From the NCBI GenBank assembly GCA_963848205.1, contig CAWKCV010000003.1:434001-498000 (forward strand): a stretch of DNA of 64,000 bases, written 5' to 3'. Below are positions 35,375-44,400 of the stretch, piece by piece. Made by a program: the position numbers and the translations under genes. Under the pieces are notes generated by a model. The model was not told the origin of the DNA. It saw only the letters and a program-made list of their open reading frames with translations, and searched no databases. The DNA is from BOG-908 sp963848205 (GTDB lineage: Bacteria > Pseudomonadota > Alphaproteobacteria > Acetobacterales > Acetobacteraceae). Position 1 is the stretch's first letter. Every line of letters begins with the position of its first letter.

Positions 35375-36094
35375 ATGGAGACCATGCCGCACATCCTGAT
35401 CGTCGATGACGACCGGGAGATACGCGAGCTTCTGGCGCGCTTCCTGGAACGCAACCGGTTCCGGGTGACGGCGGTGCGCGACGGGCGCGAGGCGCGGCGG
35501 CATTGGCCATTGGGACATTACCAGCTCGTGGTGCTCGACCTGATGCTGCCGGGCGAGACGGGGCTCGATGTAGCGCGATGGCTGCGCACGCAGTCCGACG
35601 TGCCGATCGTGATGCTCACCGCGATGGGGGAGGAGACCGACCGGATCATCGGGCTGGAGCTGGGGGCGGACGATTACGTGCCCAAGCCGTTCAACCCGCG
35701 CGAGCTGCTGGCGCGCATTCGCGCGGTGCTGCGGCGCACCAGCGAGCGGGCGGAGAAGACGGCCGAGCCTGCCGCAAAGGCCGTGCGGTTCAGCGGGTGG
35801 ACGCTGGAGCCGGCGCGTCGGCGGCTGCTCAACCCGGACGGCGTGGAGGTGGCGCTGACGGGCGGCGAATACGATCTGCTGGTGGCGCTGGTGGAGCGGG
35901 CGAACCGGGTGCTGACGCGGGACATGCTGCTTGATCTGCTGCGGGGGCGTCAGGCGGGGCCGTTCGATCGGGCGATCGATGTGGCCATCAGCCGGTTGCG
36001 GCGGAAATTGGAGGATGACGGCAGGCACGCGCAGCTGATCAAGACGGTGCGTGGGGGCGGTTATGTTTTGGCAGCGGATATTGAGCGGAGTTGA
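35375..36094 (+). CDS. OmpR-family response regulator
   Basis: 239 residues. Receiver domain with acidic pair VDDD, phospho-acceptor aspartate in LVVLDLMLPGETGLD and lysine in DYVPKPFNPREL. A winged-helix DNA-binding domain follows (LTGGEYDLLVALVERANRVL, FDRAIDVAISRLRRKLEDDG, IKTVRGGGYVL). Paired with the sensor kinase immediately downstream, from which it is separated by a reverse-oriented palindromic element. Confidence 0.95.
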   Translation: METMPHILIVDDDREIRELLARFLERNRFRVTAVRDGREARRHWPLGHYQLVVLDLMLPGETGLDVARWLRTQSDVPIVMLTAMGEETDRIIGLELGADDYVPKPFNPRELLARIRAVLRRTSERAEKTAEPAAKAVRFSGWTLEPARRRLLNPDGVEVALTGGEYDLLVALVERANRVLTRDMLLDLLRGRQAGPFDRAIDVAISRLRRKLEDDGRHAQLIKTVRGGGYVLAADIERS

Positions 36095-36138
36095 GGCAAG
36101 CGGTTCTTTTTTGAAAAAAAGAACCAAAAAACTTTTGC
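36095..36138 (-). repeat. Palindromic element inside a two-component operon (stem GTTC/GAAC)
   Basis: Reverse copy whose arms read GTTCTTTTTT and AAAAAAAGAAC: both sides of the stem are changed together relative to GTCC/GGAC. It starts at the base after the regulator stop and ends at the kinase TTG start. Confidence 0.9.
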
Positions 36139-37469
36139 AATTTGGGATTTCGCCTTGGCCGCATAGTTTGGCTCGGCGGACTTTGTTTACGCTTTTGTTT
36201 GGGCTTGTTGTTGTGCAGGGCGCGGGTTTGACGATCCATGCCTTGGATCGGATCGAGTTGCAGCGTTTTGCCGCGTTGCGCGATCTCGGCATACGCTCGA
36301 TGAGCATCTATCGCTCGATCGTCTCCACGACGCCGGGCGAGCGTGCGGCGACGCTGCAGGAAATGGATCTCGGGCCGAACCTGATGGTGTCGCTGGCGGA
36401 CAACCCGCCCGTCTCGCCCGATTTCATGGACCAGCCTTATGCGGGCCAGGTGCGGGTGAACATGTCGCTGGTTCCGGTGCGCCCGGCGAACCGGCCGCGC
36501 GAACTGGCCATACGCGGGGCGCCCACCGGGATGGTGGTGATCGAGCTTGAATTCCCCGATCGCGGCTGGCTGGTGCTGGATGCCAATTTGCCGCGGCCGC
36601 GGCCCTGGCACTCGCGCGAATTCCTGATCGCGTTCGCATTGATGACGGTAGCGGCCGCAGCTTTGTCGTTCTGGGCGGTGCGGCGGCTGACCGGGCCGGT
36701 GGCGCTGCTCGCCGAAGCTGCCGAACGGCTCGGGCGCGATGTGAATGCGGCGCCATTGCCGGAACGCGGGCCAGACGAAGTGGTGCGCGCGGCCATTGCG
36801 TTCAATACGATGGCGGCACGCATCCGCCGCTTCGTGCAGGACCGCACGTTCCTGCTCACCGCAATCGGGCACGATCTGCGCACGCCGATCACCCGGCTGA
36901 AATTGCGCGCCGAATTCATCGACGACGATGAGCAGCGGCAGAAATTCATGAACGATCTGGACGAGCTCGATGCGATGGTGTCGGCGACCCTGGTGTTCGG
37001 GCGCGATACGGCGGATACCGAGCCGGCGGTGCCGTTCGACCTGGTGGCGCTGCTGCGCACGGTATTGGACGACGCGGCGGATGCGCGCCCCGACCTCGCG
37101 GAACGTTTGTCGTTCGAAGGGCCGGGGCATCTGACTGTGGGCGGGCGCATTCTGGCGTTGAAGCGCAGTTTTGCGAACTTGGTGGGCAATGCGCTGAAAT
37201 ATGGCGGGTCCGCGCATGTGTTGCTGACTCACGAAGGAGATTTGGCGACGGTGACGGTGGAGGATGACGGGCCCGGCCTGCCGCCCGACGAGGTGGAGCG
37301 GGTGTTCGAGCCGTTTTATCGTGTGGAGGACAGCCGAAATCGCGAGACGGGCGGGACGGGGCTGGGGCTGCCGATCTGCCGGAACATATTGCGCGCGCAT
37401 GGCGGGGATGTGGTGCTGGGGAACAGGGTTGGCGGTGGGGCTCGGGCGGTGGTGACTTTGCCGATGTGA
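36135..37469 (+). CDS. EnvZ-type sensor histidine kinase
   Basis: About 444 residues. Membrane helix 1 (LFTLLFGLVVVQGAGLTIHAL), a periplasmic domain of about 110 residues, membrane helix 2 (FLIAFALMTVAAAALSFWAV), HAMP, H-box AIGHDLRTPITRLKLRAEF with the phospho-acceptor histidine, N-box FANLVGNALKYG, and ATP-lid motifs VEDDGPGLPP and GGTGLGLPIC. The start is uncertain: TTG 36135 lies at the edge of the element. In-frame codons from 36051 would overlap the regulator and translate the element as SFLKKRTKKLL. Partner of the upstream OmpR-type regulator. Confidence 0.9.
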   Translation: MQFGISPWPHSLARRTLFTLLFGLVVVQGAGLTIHALDRIELQRFAALRDLGIRSMSIYRSIVSTTPGERAATLQEMDLGPNLMVSLADNPPVSPDFMDQPYAGQVRVNMSLVPVRPANRPRELAIRGAPTGMVVIELEFPDRGWLVLDANLPRPRPWHSREFLIAFALMTVAAAALSFWAVRRLTGPVALLAEAAERLGRDVNAAPLPERGPDEVVRAAIAFNTMAARIRRFVQDRTFLLTAIGHDLRTPITRLKLRAEFIDDDEQRQKFMNDLDELDAMVSATLVFGRDTADTEPAVPFDLVALLRTVLDDAADARPDLAERLSFEGPGHLTVGGRILALKRSFANLVGNALKYGGSAHVLLTHEGDLATVTVEDDGPGLPPDEVERVFEPFYRVEDSRNRETGGTGLGLPICRNILRAHGGDVVLGNRVGGGARAVVTLPM

Positions 37470-37470
37470 G

Positions 37471-37512
37471 AAAGGCCTTCTTTTCTGAAGAAAGGAAGCA
37501 AAAGACTTTTGT
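37471..37512 (+). repeat. Variant palindromic element (CTTC/GAAG stem)
   Basis: GGCCTTCTTTTCTGAAG continues with AAAGGAAGCAAAAGACTTTTG: the variant element in reverse orientation. Follows the kinase stop. With the copy at 37900 it brackets the MmcQ gene as an inverted pair. Confidence 0.85.
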
Positions 37513-37539
37513 CCTTGGCTGTTGGTCCGGGCGAGCGTG

Positions 37540-37893
37540 CTAAGTGTTGTTGCGTTGTTTGATGAGTATTTTTCCGGCTTGCATGAGCCAGGCGCGTTCC
37601 AGGCGGGCGGTCAGTCTTGCGTCGTCTATGACGTTCATGTGGATCAGCATGGCGTCGTACCCGCGGTAATGATCGGTCTCGAAATAGAAGTCCGGCTCGG
37701 CTTCGATGAGGATCGCCTTCTCTTCGAGCGGGCAGCGTATGGCCAGCGTGACCGCATCCTTCTCCCGCGCCATGAACTTGCCGCGCACTTTCAGCGAAGG
37801 TGTGCCGTAGGAAACAGACCGCTCCACACCAGTCAAGTTCGCTCGCCTACAAAGCGCTAGAGCCCGATCAATCACGTCGGTGTCCCCAGTCAT
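37540..37893 (-). CDS. MmcQ/YjbR family protein
   Basis: 117 residues, the YjbR/MmcQ DNA-binding-like fold: ALALCRRANLTGVERSVSYG, PSLKVRGKFMAREKDAVTLA and FETDHYRGYDAMLIHMNVID. Function unproven in most bacteria. ATG at 37891-37893 is preferred; a TTG three codons upstream is at the edge of the variant element. The gene is bracketed by two inverted variant elements. Confidence 0.85.
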   Translation of the reverse strand: MTGDTDVIDRALALCRRANLTGVERSVSYGTPSLKVRGKFMAREKDAVTLAIRCPLEEKAILIEAEPDFYFETDHYRGYDAMLIHMNVIDDARLTARLERAWLMQAGKILIKQRNNT

Positions 37894-37899
37894 ACAATT

Positions 37900-37944
37900 C
37901 AAAGTCTTTTGCTTCTTTTCTTCAGAAAAGAAGGCCTTCCTTCC
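37900..37944 (-). repeat. Variant palindromic element
   Basis: Opposite orientation to the copy at 37471: AAAGTCTTTTGCTTC, arms CTTCTTTTC and GAAAAGAAG, then GCCTTCC. Lies between the MmcQ start and the bioB stop. Confidence 0.85.
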
Positions 37945-38898
37945 TCACCCCTCCGCAACCATCCCCAACCGCCCGAGCAACACCCGATCCCGATCCGCCG
38001 CCGGATTTGGTGTCGTCAGCAATCGCGGCCCGTAAAAGATCGAGTTCGCACCTGCCAGGAAGCAAAGCGCCTGGGCTTCGTCGGTCATGCCTTCGCGGCC
38101 TGCGGACAGCCGGACATACGAGGTCGGCATGGTGATGCGGGCGGCGGCAATGACGCGGACGAAGTCGATGGCGTCGATTGGGGCGGCTTCGGCGAGCGGG
38201 GTGCCGGCGACGCGGACGAGGGCGTTGATGGGCACGCTTTCGGGGTGGCGGGGCAGGCTGGCCAGGGTCGCGATGAGGCTGGCGCGGTCGGTCTCGTCCT
38301 CGCCCATGCCGACGATGCCGCCGCAGCAGACGTGGATACCGGCGTCGCGCACATGGCCGAGCGTGTCGAGCCGGTCCTGGTAGGTGCGGGTGGTGATGAT
38401 CTCGCCGTAATGCTCGGGCGAGGTGTCGAGATTGTGGTTGTAATAGTCCAGGCCTGCATCTTTCAGGCGCGTGGCCTGAGGTGCCGTGAGCATGCCGAGG
38501 GTGACGCAGGATTGCAGGCCGAGGGCGGCGACACCTTCGACCATGGCGCAGACGGCATCGAGGTCGCGGTCCTTGGGCGAGCGCCAGGCGGCACCCATGC
38601 AGAAGCGTGTGGCGCCGGCGTCGCGCGCGGCGCGGGCTTCGGCGAGCACGGCGTCCACGTCCATCAGTTTGGAGGCGGGCACGCCGGCTTCGTAGGAGGC
38701 GCTCTGCGGGCAGTAGGCGCAGTCTTCGGGGCAGCCGCCGGTCTTGATGGAAAGCAGCGTGCTGACCTGGATCTGGGTGGGGTTGTGGTGCGCGCGGTGG
38801 ATGGTGGCGGCGCGGAACACCAGCTCGGGGAACGGCAGCTCCATGAGGGCGCGGACGGATTGGGTGGTCCAGGTGGCCGGGGGCGTGATGGCGTTCAT
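37945..38898 (-). CDS. bioB: Biotin synthase
   Basis: 317 residues. Radical-SAM enzyme converting dethiobiotin to biotin. The 4Fe-4S motif is CPEDCAYC (KTGGCPEDCAYCPQSASY), the 2Fe-2S region includes SCVTLGMLT, YYNHNLDTSPEHY and CCGGIVGMGE, and the C-terminus has GANSIFYGPRLLTTPNP. ATG at 38896-38898 gives the family start. No bioF, bioA or bioD lies nearby. Confidence 0.97.
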   Translation of the reverse strand: MNAITPPATWTTQSVRALMELPFPELVFRAATIHRAHHNPTQIQVSTLLSIKTGGCPEDCAYCPQSASYEAGVPASKLMDVDAVLAEARAARDAGATRFCMGAAWRSPKDRDLDAVCAMVEGVAALGLQSCVTLGMLTAPQATRLKDAGLDYYNHNLDTSPEHYGEIITTRTYQDRLDTLGHVRDAGIHVCCGGIVGMGEDETDRASLIATLASLPRHPESVPINALVRVAGTPLAEAAPIDAIDFVRVIAAARITMPTSYVRLSAGREGMTDEAQALCFLAGANSIFYGPRLLTTPNPAADRDRVLLGRLGMVAEG

Positions 38899-39078
38899 GG
38901 GTGTTTGTATCCTGCGGCGATGCCACGCGCCAAGGCGGTTTGGCGGCCGACATCGACCGTTACACTCTACCACGCCGTGGTTGCGTTCCTGCCCCGTTTT
39001 GGCCGCGATGCCGACCGTTATGGGGCCTGTGAACGCGTCGCTGGATTGGCCGGCGCGCGTTGCATGGGAGTGTCACGA

Positions 39079-39417
39079 ATGAACAAGATTTCTATTGCCA
39101 TCGCTGCGTCCGTCATCGGTATCGCCGCTTCGGGCAGCGTGCTCGCACAATCGTCGACCACGACGACGACCACGACCTGGTCCGACACCCAGGGCGCGCA
39201 GCTCAACCAGGCTTACACGACCAGCCACTATACCGTGGTGACCAATCCGGCGCTGTCGCCGGATGTGGGTGTGGTTCTGCCGCCGACGGTGACGTTCTAT
39301 CCGTTGCCGGAGACGATCGCCGTGCCCGACCGCGCCAATTACGGCTACTCGGTCATCAATGGGCACCCGGTAGTGGTCGAGAAGACGACGCGTCGCGTCG
39401 TGCGCACCTGGAATTAG
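39079..39417 (+). CDS. DUF1236 secreted protein
   Basis: 112 residues. Signal peptide MNKISIAIAASVIGIAASGS, cleaved near VLAQ, then a Ser/Thr run and a DUF1236-type domain: VVLPPTVTFYPLPETIAVPD and YSVINGHPVVVEKTTRRVV. The family is common in alphaproteobacteria; function unknown. ATG fits the signal peptide. Confidence 0.85.
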   Translation: MNKISIAIAASVIGIAASGSVLAQSSTTTTTTTWSDTQGAQLNQAYTTSHYTVVTNPALSPDVGVVLPPTVTFYPLPETIAVPDRANYGYSVINGHPVVVEKTTRRVVRTWN

Positions 39418-39420
39418 GTA

Positions 39421-39540
39421 GAAAGGCCGGGGGCTCTGCCCCTGGACCCCGCTGGGGTCTGGGACCCAGACCCCCGGGTAAGGATTTCAAAGGCTTGCCT
39501 TCGATGGGGTCAAGGGGCAAAGCCTCTTGCCTTCCTTTGT
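39421..39540. repeat. GC-rich family C repeat (GGGGGCTCTGCCCC type)
   Basis: AGGCCGGGGGCTCTGCCCC opens a nested palindromic block including CTGGGGTCTGGGACCCAGAC, then GGATTTCAAAGGCTTGCC and a GCCTCTTGCCTTCC end. A longer relative lies at 52266-52500. Intergenic; no coding potential. Confidence 0.75.
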
Positions 39541-39552
39541 TGAGAACAGCGA

Positions 39553-40383
39553 TTGGCAACAAGCGTGATAACGGGAGCGGCAGGCGGCATCGGGCGCTGG
39601 ATAGCGCTGGGGCTGGCACGCGCCGGGCATGACGTGGTGCTGATCGCGCGCTCGCCGGCGCGGGGTGCCGACGGGGTCGCATGGCTGGCCGCGCGGGCGC
39701 CTGGCGCGCGGATCGAGGCACAGGCGGCGGACCTTTCGCTGTTGGAAGATGTGCGCGCGCTGGCGGGTCGGATGGTGGCCGAGGCTCGGCCGATCGACGT
39801 GCTGGTGAACAATGCCGGCGTGTTCACGCCGAAGCGCGAGGAGACCGCGGAGGGGCACGAGCGTGTGCTGGCGGTCAATCACCTTGCACCTTTCGTGCTG
39901 ACGCGGGCGTTGCTGCCGTTGCTGCATGCGGCAAAAGGCGGGGCGCGGATCGTCAATATCGGCTCGTCCACGTCCGATCGCGCGCGCATCGATCCGGACG
40001 ATCTGGAGGGGCGGCACCGTTGGGGACGGGTGCACAGCTACGGCCAGTCCAAGCTGGCGCTGCTGATGGCGACGCGTGTTTGGGCCGAGCGGTTGGCGGG
40101 CAGCGGCGTAGTGGCCAACGTGGTCCATCCCGGGGCGGTGGCGACCGGGCTGGTGCGGGCGGGCGGGGCGATCGGGTTGGCATGGTCAGCGATGGCGCCG
40201 TTTCTGCTCAGCGAGGAACAGGGGGCGGACAGCGCGTTGCATGTGGCGCTCTCGCCGGCGTTCGCTGGCGTGACGGGCGCTTACGTGAAGAAGCGGGTGG
40301 CGGGACGGCCCAACAAGCTGGCCGAGGATGCGGCGCTGCGGGCGCGCGTGTGGGACGCTACGGAGCGCCTGACCGGTCCTTGA
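39553..40383 (+). CDS. Short-chain dehydrogenase/reductase
   Basis: 276 residues. Rossmann motif SVITGAAGGIGRWIA, NNAG motif (VDVLVNNAGVFTP), and catalytic YxxxK (HSYGQSKLALLMA). NHLAPFVLTRALLP and VHPGAVATGL resemble retinol-dehydrogenase-like SDRs. The TTG start at 39553 gives the correct N-terminus, just after the family C repeat. It is convergent with, and overlaps by 26 bases, the next SDR. Confidence 0.88.
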   Translation: MATSVITGAAGGIGRWIALGLARAGHDVVLIARSPARGADGVAWLAARAPGARIEAQAADLSLLEDVRALAGRMVAEARPIDVLVNNAGVFTPKREETAEGHERVLAVNHLAPFVLTRALLPLLHAAKGGARIVNIGSSTSDRARIDPDDLEGRHRWGRVHSYGQSKLALLMATRVWAERLAGSGVVANVVHPGAVATGLVRAGGAIGLAWSAMAPFLLSEEQGADSALHVALSPAFAGVTGAYVKKRVAGRPNKLAEDAALRARVWDATERLTGP

Positions 40384-41368
40384 CCAGGGTTGCGAGCAGA
40401 CGTTTGGCAGAGAGATGCAGGCTGCTTGCACGGGCGTGGCGGCCGAACGGACCGCGGATCGGCCCGGGGCGGGTCGAGGGGTGGAACAGCGTGGGGTCGG
40501 ACAGGGCTTCGGCCTCGGCGTCGCGCGAGAGCTGGCCTTCGAATCCGAGCTGCGTCATGCACCAGGCGATGAGGCCGGGGGCGACGCGGGTGGCGGTGGA
40601 GAACAGCGACGCGGTGCCGCTGATGACGACTTCCGCGCCGCCTTTGCGGGCCGCGTGATAGATGCCGGCGGCGATGATTTCGGGCTGATAGACCGGCGGC
40701 GCGGGGCGGGCGGGCCAGGCCATGTGGCTGACGGCGTGCGAGAAGAACGGCGTGTTCACTGCCGGCGGAAACACGGTGACGATGCGCAGGGGGCTGCGGG
40801 CGATGCGCAATTCGGCGCGCAGGGCCTGCGCGAAACCGCGCACGGCGGCCTTGGCGCCGGCATAGCTCGTCATCATCGGCAGGCCGTGGAAGGCGGCGGC
40901 CGAGCATATGTTGACGATGGTGCCGTGGCCGCGCGGCTGCATCAGGCCGAGGGCGGTGCGGCAGCCATTGACGGTGCCGAGATAGGTGACCGCCGTCACC
41001 CGGTCGAACTGGTCGGGCGGCACCTGGGCGAACTGGCCATATACGCCGTTGCCGGCGCAGTTGATCCACACGTCCGGTGGGCCGAGAGCGGCGGCGAGCA
41101 TGGCGGCCGCCCGGTCGAGGGCGGCGGGGTCGGACACGTCGGCGATGGCGGTGGCAGCTTGGCGGCCGGCCTCGCGTGCGTCGGCGGCGACTTGGGCGAG
41201 GCCGGGTTCGCCGCGGGCGATGAGCCCGATATTCCAGCCGGCCCGGGCGAAGTGCGCGGCGGTGGCGCGGCCGATGCCCGAGGTGCCGCCGGTGATGAAG
41301 ATTGTTCTGGGCGGAAGAGAGCTGTCCTTTTTTGAAAAAAAGGACCAAAAAACTTTTGAATTTTGCAC
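40358..41368 (-). CDS. Short-chain dehydrogenase/reductase with element-derived N-terminus
   Basis: Rossmann motif IFITGGTSGIGRATAAHFAR, NCAGNGVYG, catalytic TSYAGAKAAVRGFAQAL and a long C-terminal extension (about residues 250-336) with a hydrophobic patch. The only standard start upstream of the Rossmann fold is GTG 41366-41368, which would translate the palindromic element (KVFWSFFSKKD) as about 18 N-terminal residues. Otherwise an unusual start codon close to the ITGG motif is needed. The Rossmann core is complete. Confidence 0.82.
   Translation of the reverse strand: MQNSKVFWSFFSKKDSSLPPRTIFITGGTSGIGRATAAHFARAGWNIGLIARGEPGLAQVAADAREAGRQAATAIADVSDPAALDRAAAMLAAALGPPDVWINCAGNGVYGQFAQVPPDQFDRVTAVTYLGTVNGCRTALGLMQPRGHGTIVNICSAAAFHGLPMMTSYAGAKAAVRGFAQALRAELRIARSPLRIVTVFPPAVNTPFFSHAVSHMAWPARPAPPVYQPEIIAAGIYHAARKGGAEVVISGTASLFSTATRVAPGLIAWCMTQLGFEGQLSRDAEAEALSDPTLFHPSTRPGPIRGPFGRHARASSLHLSAKRLLATLVKDRSGAP
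41318..41362 (-). repeat. Palindromic element overlapping the SDR 5' end
   Basis: Reverse copy with arms GTCCTTTTTT and AAAAAAAGGAC, followed by CAAAAAACTTTTG. It lies within the only standard reading of the SDR N-terminus and separates it from the divergent glycosyltransferase. Confidence 0.88.
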
Positions 41369-41460
41369 TTGGCCTGCTGAATGTGGTTGGGGGCTGGGCT
41401 GTGCTACAACCTTTGCGCGAGCGAGCCGATTGCGCTTAGCTTACCTACGTTGGAGATGCG

Positions 41461-44400
41461 GTGCGTATGGCGGAAGACGTGTTCGATGCCGAGACCTTTC
41501 CTGAAGAACTCTATTTGCTGGCGTTCGGCGACGTCCGGCAGGCGGTCATCGATGGCGCGTTCAGCAGCGGTTACGAACACTATCTGGCGTTCGGGCGCGA
41601 GGAGATAACGGCCAAGATCCGCCATTCGCCGTTCGAGGGTGGGCCGCCGGGTCTGGCCGCCTCCGTGCTGCCGCCGGCCGATGACGAGCCGGTGCCGATT
41701 TCGCCGACGCAGACGTCGCTGCCCGCCTCGGCCGACGCTTTGCCGTATTTCGTGCCGCCGGCGTTTGCCCCGCCCGCGCGTGCCGAATTGTTTGCCGAGG
41801 ACCTGTATCTGGCGCTGAACCCGGATGTGGCTTCGATGGTGGAAAGCGGCACGTTCGCGACCGGACGCGCCCATTGGCTGGCTGTGGGTGCGCAGGAGGA
41901 GCGCGCCGGGTTGCGTCCGACGGTGACGCACGATTCGCATTACACCGACAGCCTGCCGCCCGGCACCGATTGCGGGGTGGAGGCGTCCGACTTCGACGCC
42001 GAGAGTTATTTCCTGCTCTATCCCGACGTGCTCAAGGCGCTGGGCAACGACCCGGTGCGGGCGAAACATCATTGGGTGCATCACGGGCGTTTCGAAGGGC
42101 GCGTGGGGGCCGGCGTGGCACCCTATCGCACTTGGCAGGCGCGGCCGGCGGAGATATTGGCGCGGCCGTTCGGCATAAACGTGTTCGGGCCGTTCGCGGC
42201 GACAAGCGGGCTGGGGACGGCAGCGCGCGGGCTGCTGCGGGCGATCCAGAGCGTGGGGATTGCCACCGAGCTGCACACGTTCGACGTGAGCCGCGGTGCG
42301 CCGCGCATCACCATGGCCGAGCGTGGACGCAGCCCGACCTACCGGTGCAATCTGTTCATGGCCAATGCCGACCAGATACCTTTGCTGACGGCGCTCTATC
42401 CGTCCGGCCATTTCGACGATGCCTACAACATTGCCGTGTGGGCCTGGGAACTCGCGGCTTTTCGTGGGGACTGGCACACGAGCTTCGCGCCGCTCGACGA
42501 AGTGTGGACCAACAGCGATTTCGAGATGGACAGTATCGGCGCCATCTCGCCGGTGCCGGTGCACAAGATACGCCTGCCGGTGGAGGTACAAGGTGCTTCG
42601 GCCGAGGAAGGGCGCGAATTGTTCGGCATTCCGCGCGACCGGCTGGTGTTCCTCGTGGCCTTCGACGTGGGCAGCACGAGTGCGCGCAAAAATCCGGGCA
42701 TGGTGATCGATGCGTTCCGACGCGCGTTTGCCGCCGACGAGAACGTTTTCCTGGTGATCAAATTCCATTCGACCGCGATCGAGCCGTCGATCACGCGCCA
42801 GCTGACACGTGCGCTGCGCGGCGCGGAGAATGTGCTGGTGATGGCCGACCTGCTGAGCGAGCGCGACATGTCGCTGCTGCGGGCGGCGTGCGATGTGTAT
42901 GTGAGTGCGCATCGCAGCGAAGGTTTCGGGCTCAACATCGCCGAGTTCATGGCGCTGGGCAAACCGGTGATCGCCACGAACTATTCCGGCAATCTGGAGT
43001 TCTTCGACGAGAGCGTCGGTTTTCCGATCGAGTATGACCTGACGGAAGTGGCGGCACAGGCCGGGCCGTATATGCCGTACTATGTGTGGGCGGACCCGCG
43101 GCCAGCCTCGCTCGTGGCACAGTTGCGGCTTGTGTACGAGGATCAGGCAGGGGCGTGGGCGCGTGGCGCTCTGGCGGCCGCGCGGATGGGCGAGCAGTTC
43201 AGCGCCGTGCAGATCGGGCACGAGATACGCCGGCGGCTGCACTCGATCGGACTTTCGGCGGAGTTGCCGCCGTTCCTGAAATGGGTGGGCAGCGCACGCG
43301 CGATGGTGGGCTCCACGCCGGTGGCGAGCCTGGACGCGCCGCAACGCCAGGCGGTGGCTGCGCTCGGCATGCGGCGGCCGATCATCAGCCTGATCGTGCC
43401 GGTCTATAACGTGGCGCCGGTGTGGCTCGAGGCGTGTGTGGCGTCCGTGCTGACGCAGAGTTATCCGTTCTGGGAGTTGTGCATCTGCGACGATGCCAGC
43501 ACCGAGCCCGGCACGCTCGCCGTGCTGGCACGCATGCAGGGACGCGATCCGCGTATCCGCATCCGCCACGCACGGCGCAATCTCGGCATATCCGGGGCCT
43601 CGAACCTATCGGCCGAGATGGCGACGGGCGAGTTCATCGCCATGCTCGACAACGACGACATGCTGCATCCCGATGCGCTGCTCGAAGTCGCGCGTGCGTT
43701 GTTCGCCGATCCCGACATCGATGTGCTCTATACCGACGAGGACAAGGTCGATGAGCAGGGACGGCTGATCGACACCTATCACAAGCCGGACTGGAGCCCG
43801 GAGCATCTCGAATCAGTGATGTATGTGCTGCACATGCTCGTTGTGCGCAAACGTCTGTTTCTGGAACTGGGTGGTTTCCGCGACGAATATTCGGGTGCGC
43901 AGGATTACGATTTGATGCTGCGTCTCGCGCGGCGCACGCATCGTGTGCATCACATCGCACGCGCGCTGTATCACTGGCGCGCAGTGGCAGGTTCGGCGGC
44001 GTCCGTGGTGGATGCAAAGCCTTATGCGTTGAAGGCCGGGTTCCGTGCGTTGGCCGATCACGTGGCGGCCAAGCATGGCGAGCGTGGCTGGGTGGAGGAT
44101 GGGCTGCTGCCGGGCACTTTCCGCGTGCGCCGCAAGATCATGGGCCGGCCACGTGTTTCGCTGCTGATCCTGACCAATAATGGCGAGTTGGAGTTGCCGG
44201 GGCGCGGCCGGTTCTACATGGTCGATAATCTGGTGGACAGCATTCTGCGCCGTACGAGTTATCGCAATTACGAGATCGTGGTTGTCGACAATTCGCGGCT
44301 GACGCCGGATCAGATCACCCGGTTCCGTTCGCTTGGCGTGCGCGTCGAGAATTATGCCGGCCCGGTGGTGCCGTTCAATTACGCGGCCAAGGCGAATTAC

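Noticed and set aside
36051..36134. Sensor kinase starting inside the response regulator gene
   Set aside because: Would translate the palindromic element and overlap the regulator; the conserved kinase sequence begins after the element.
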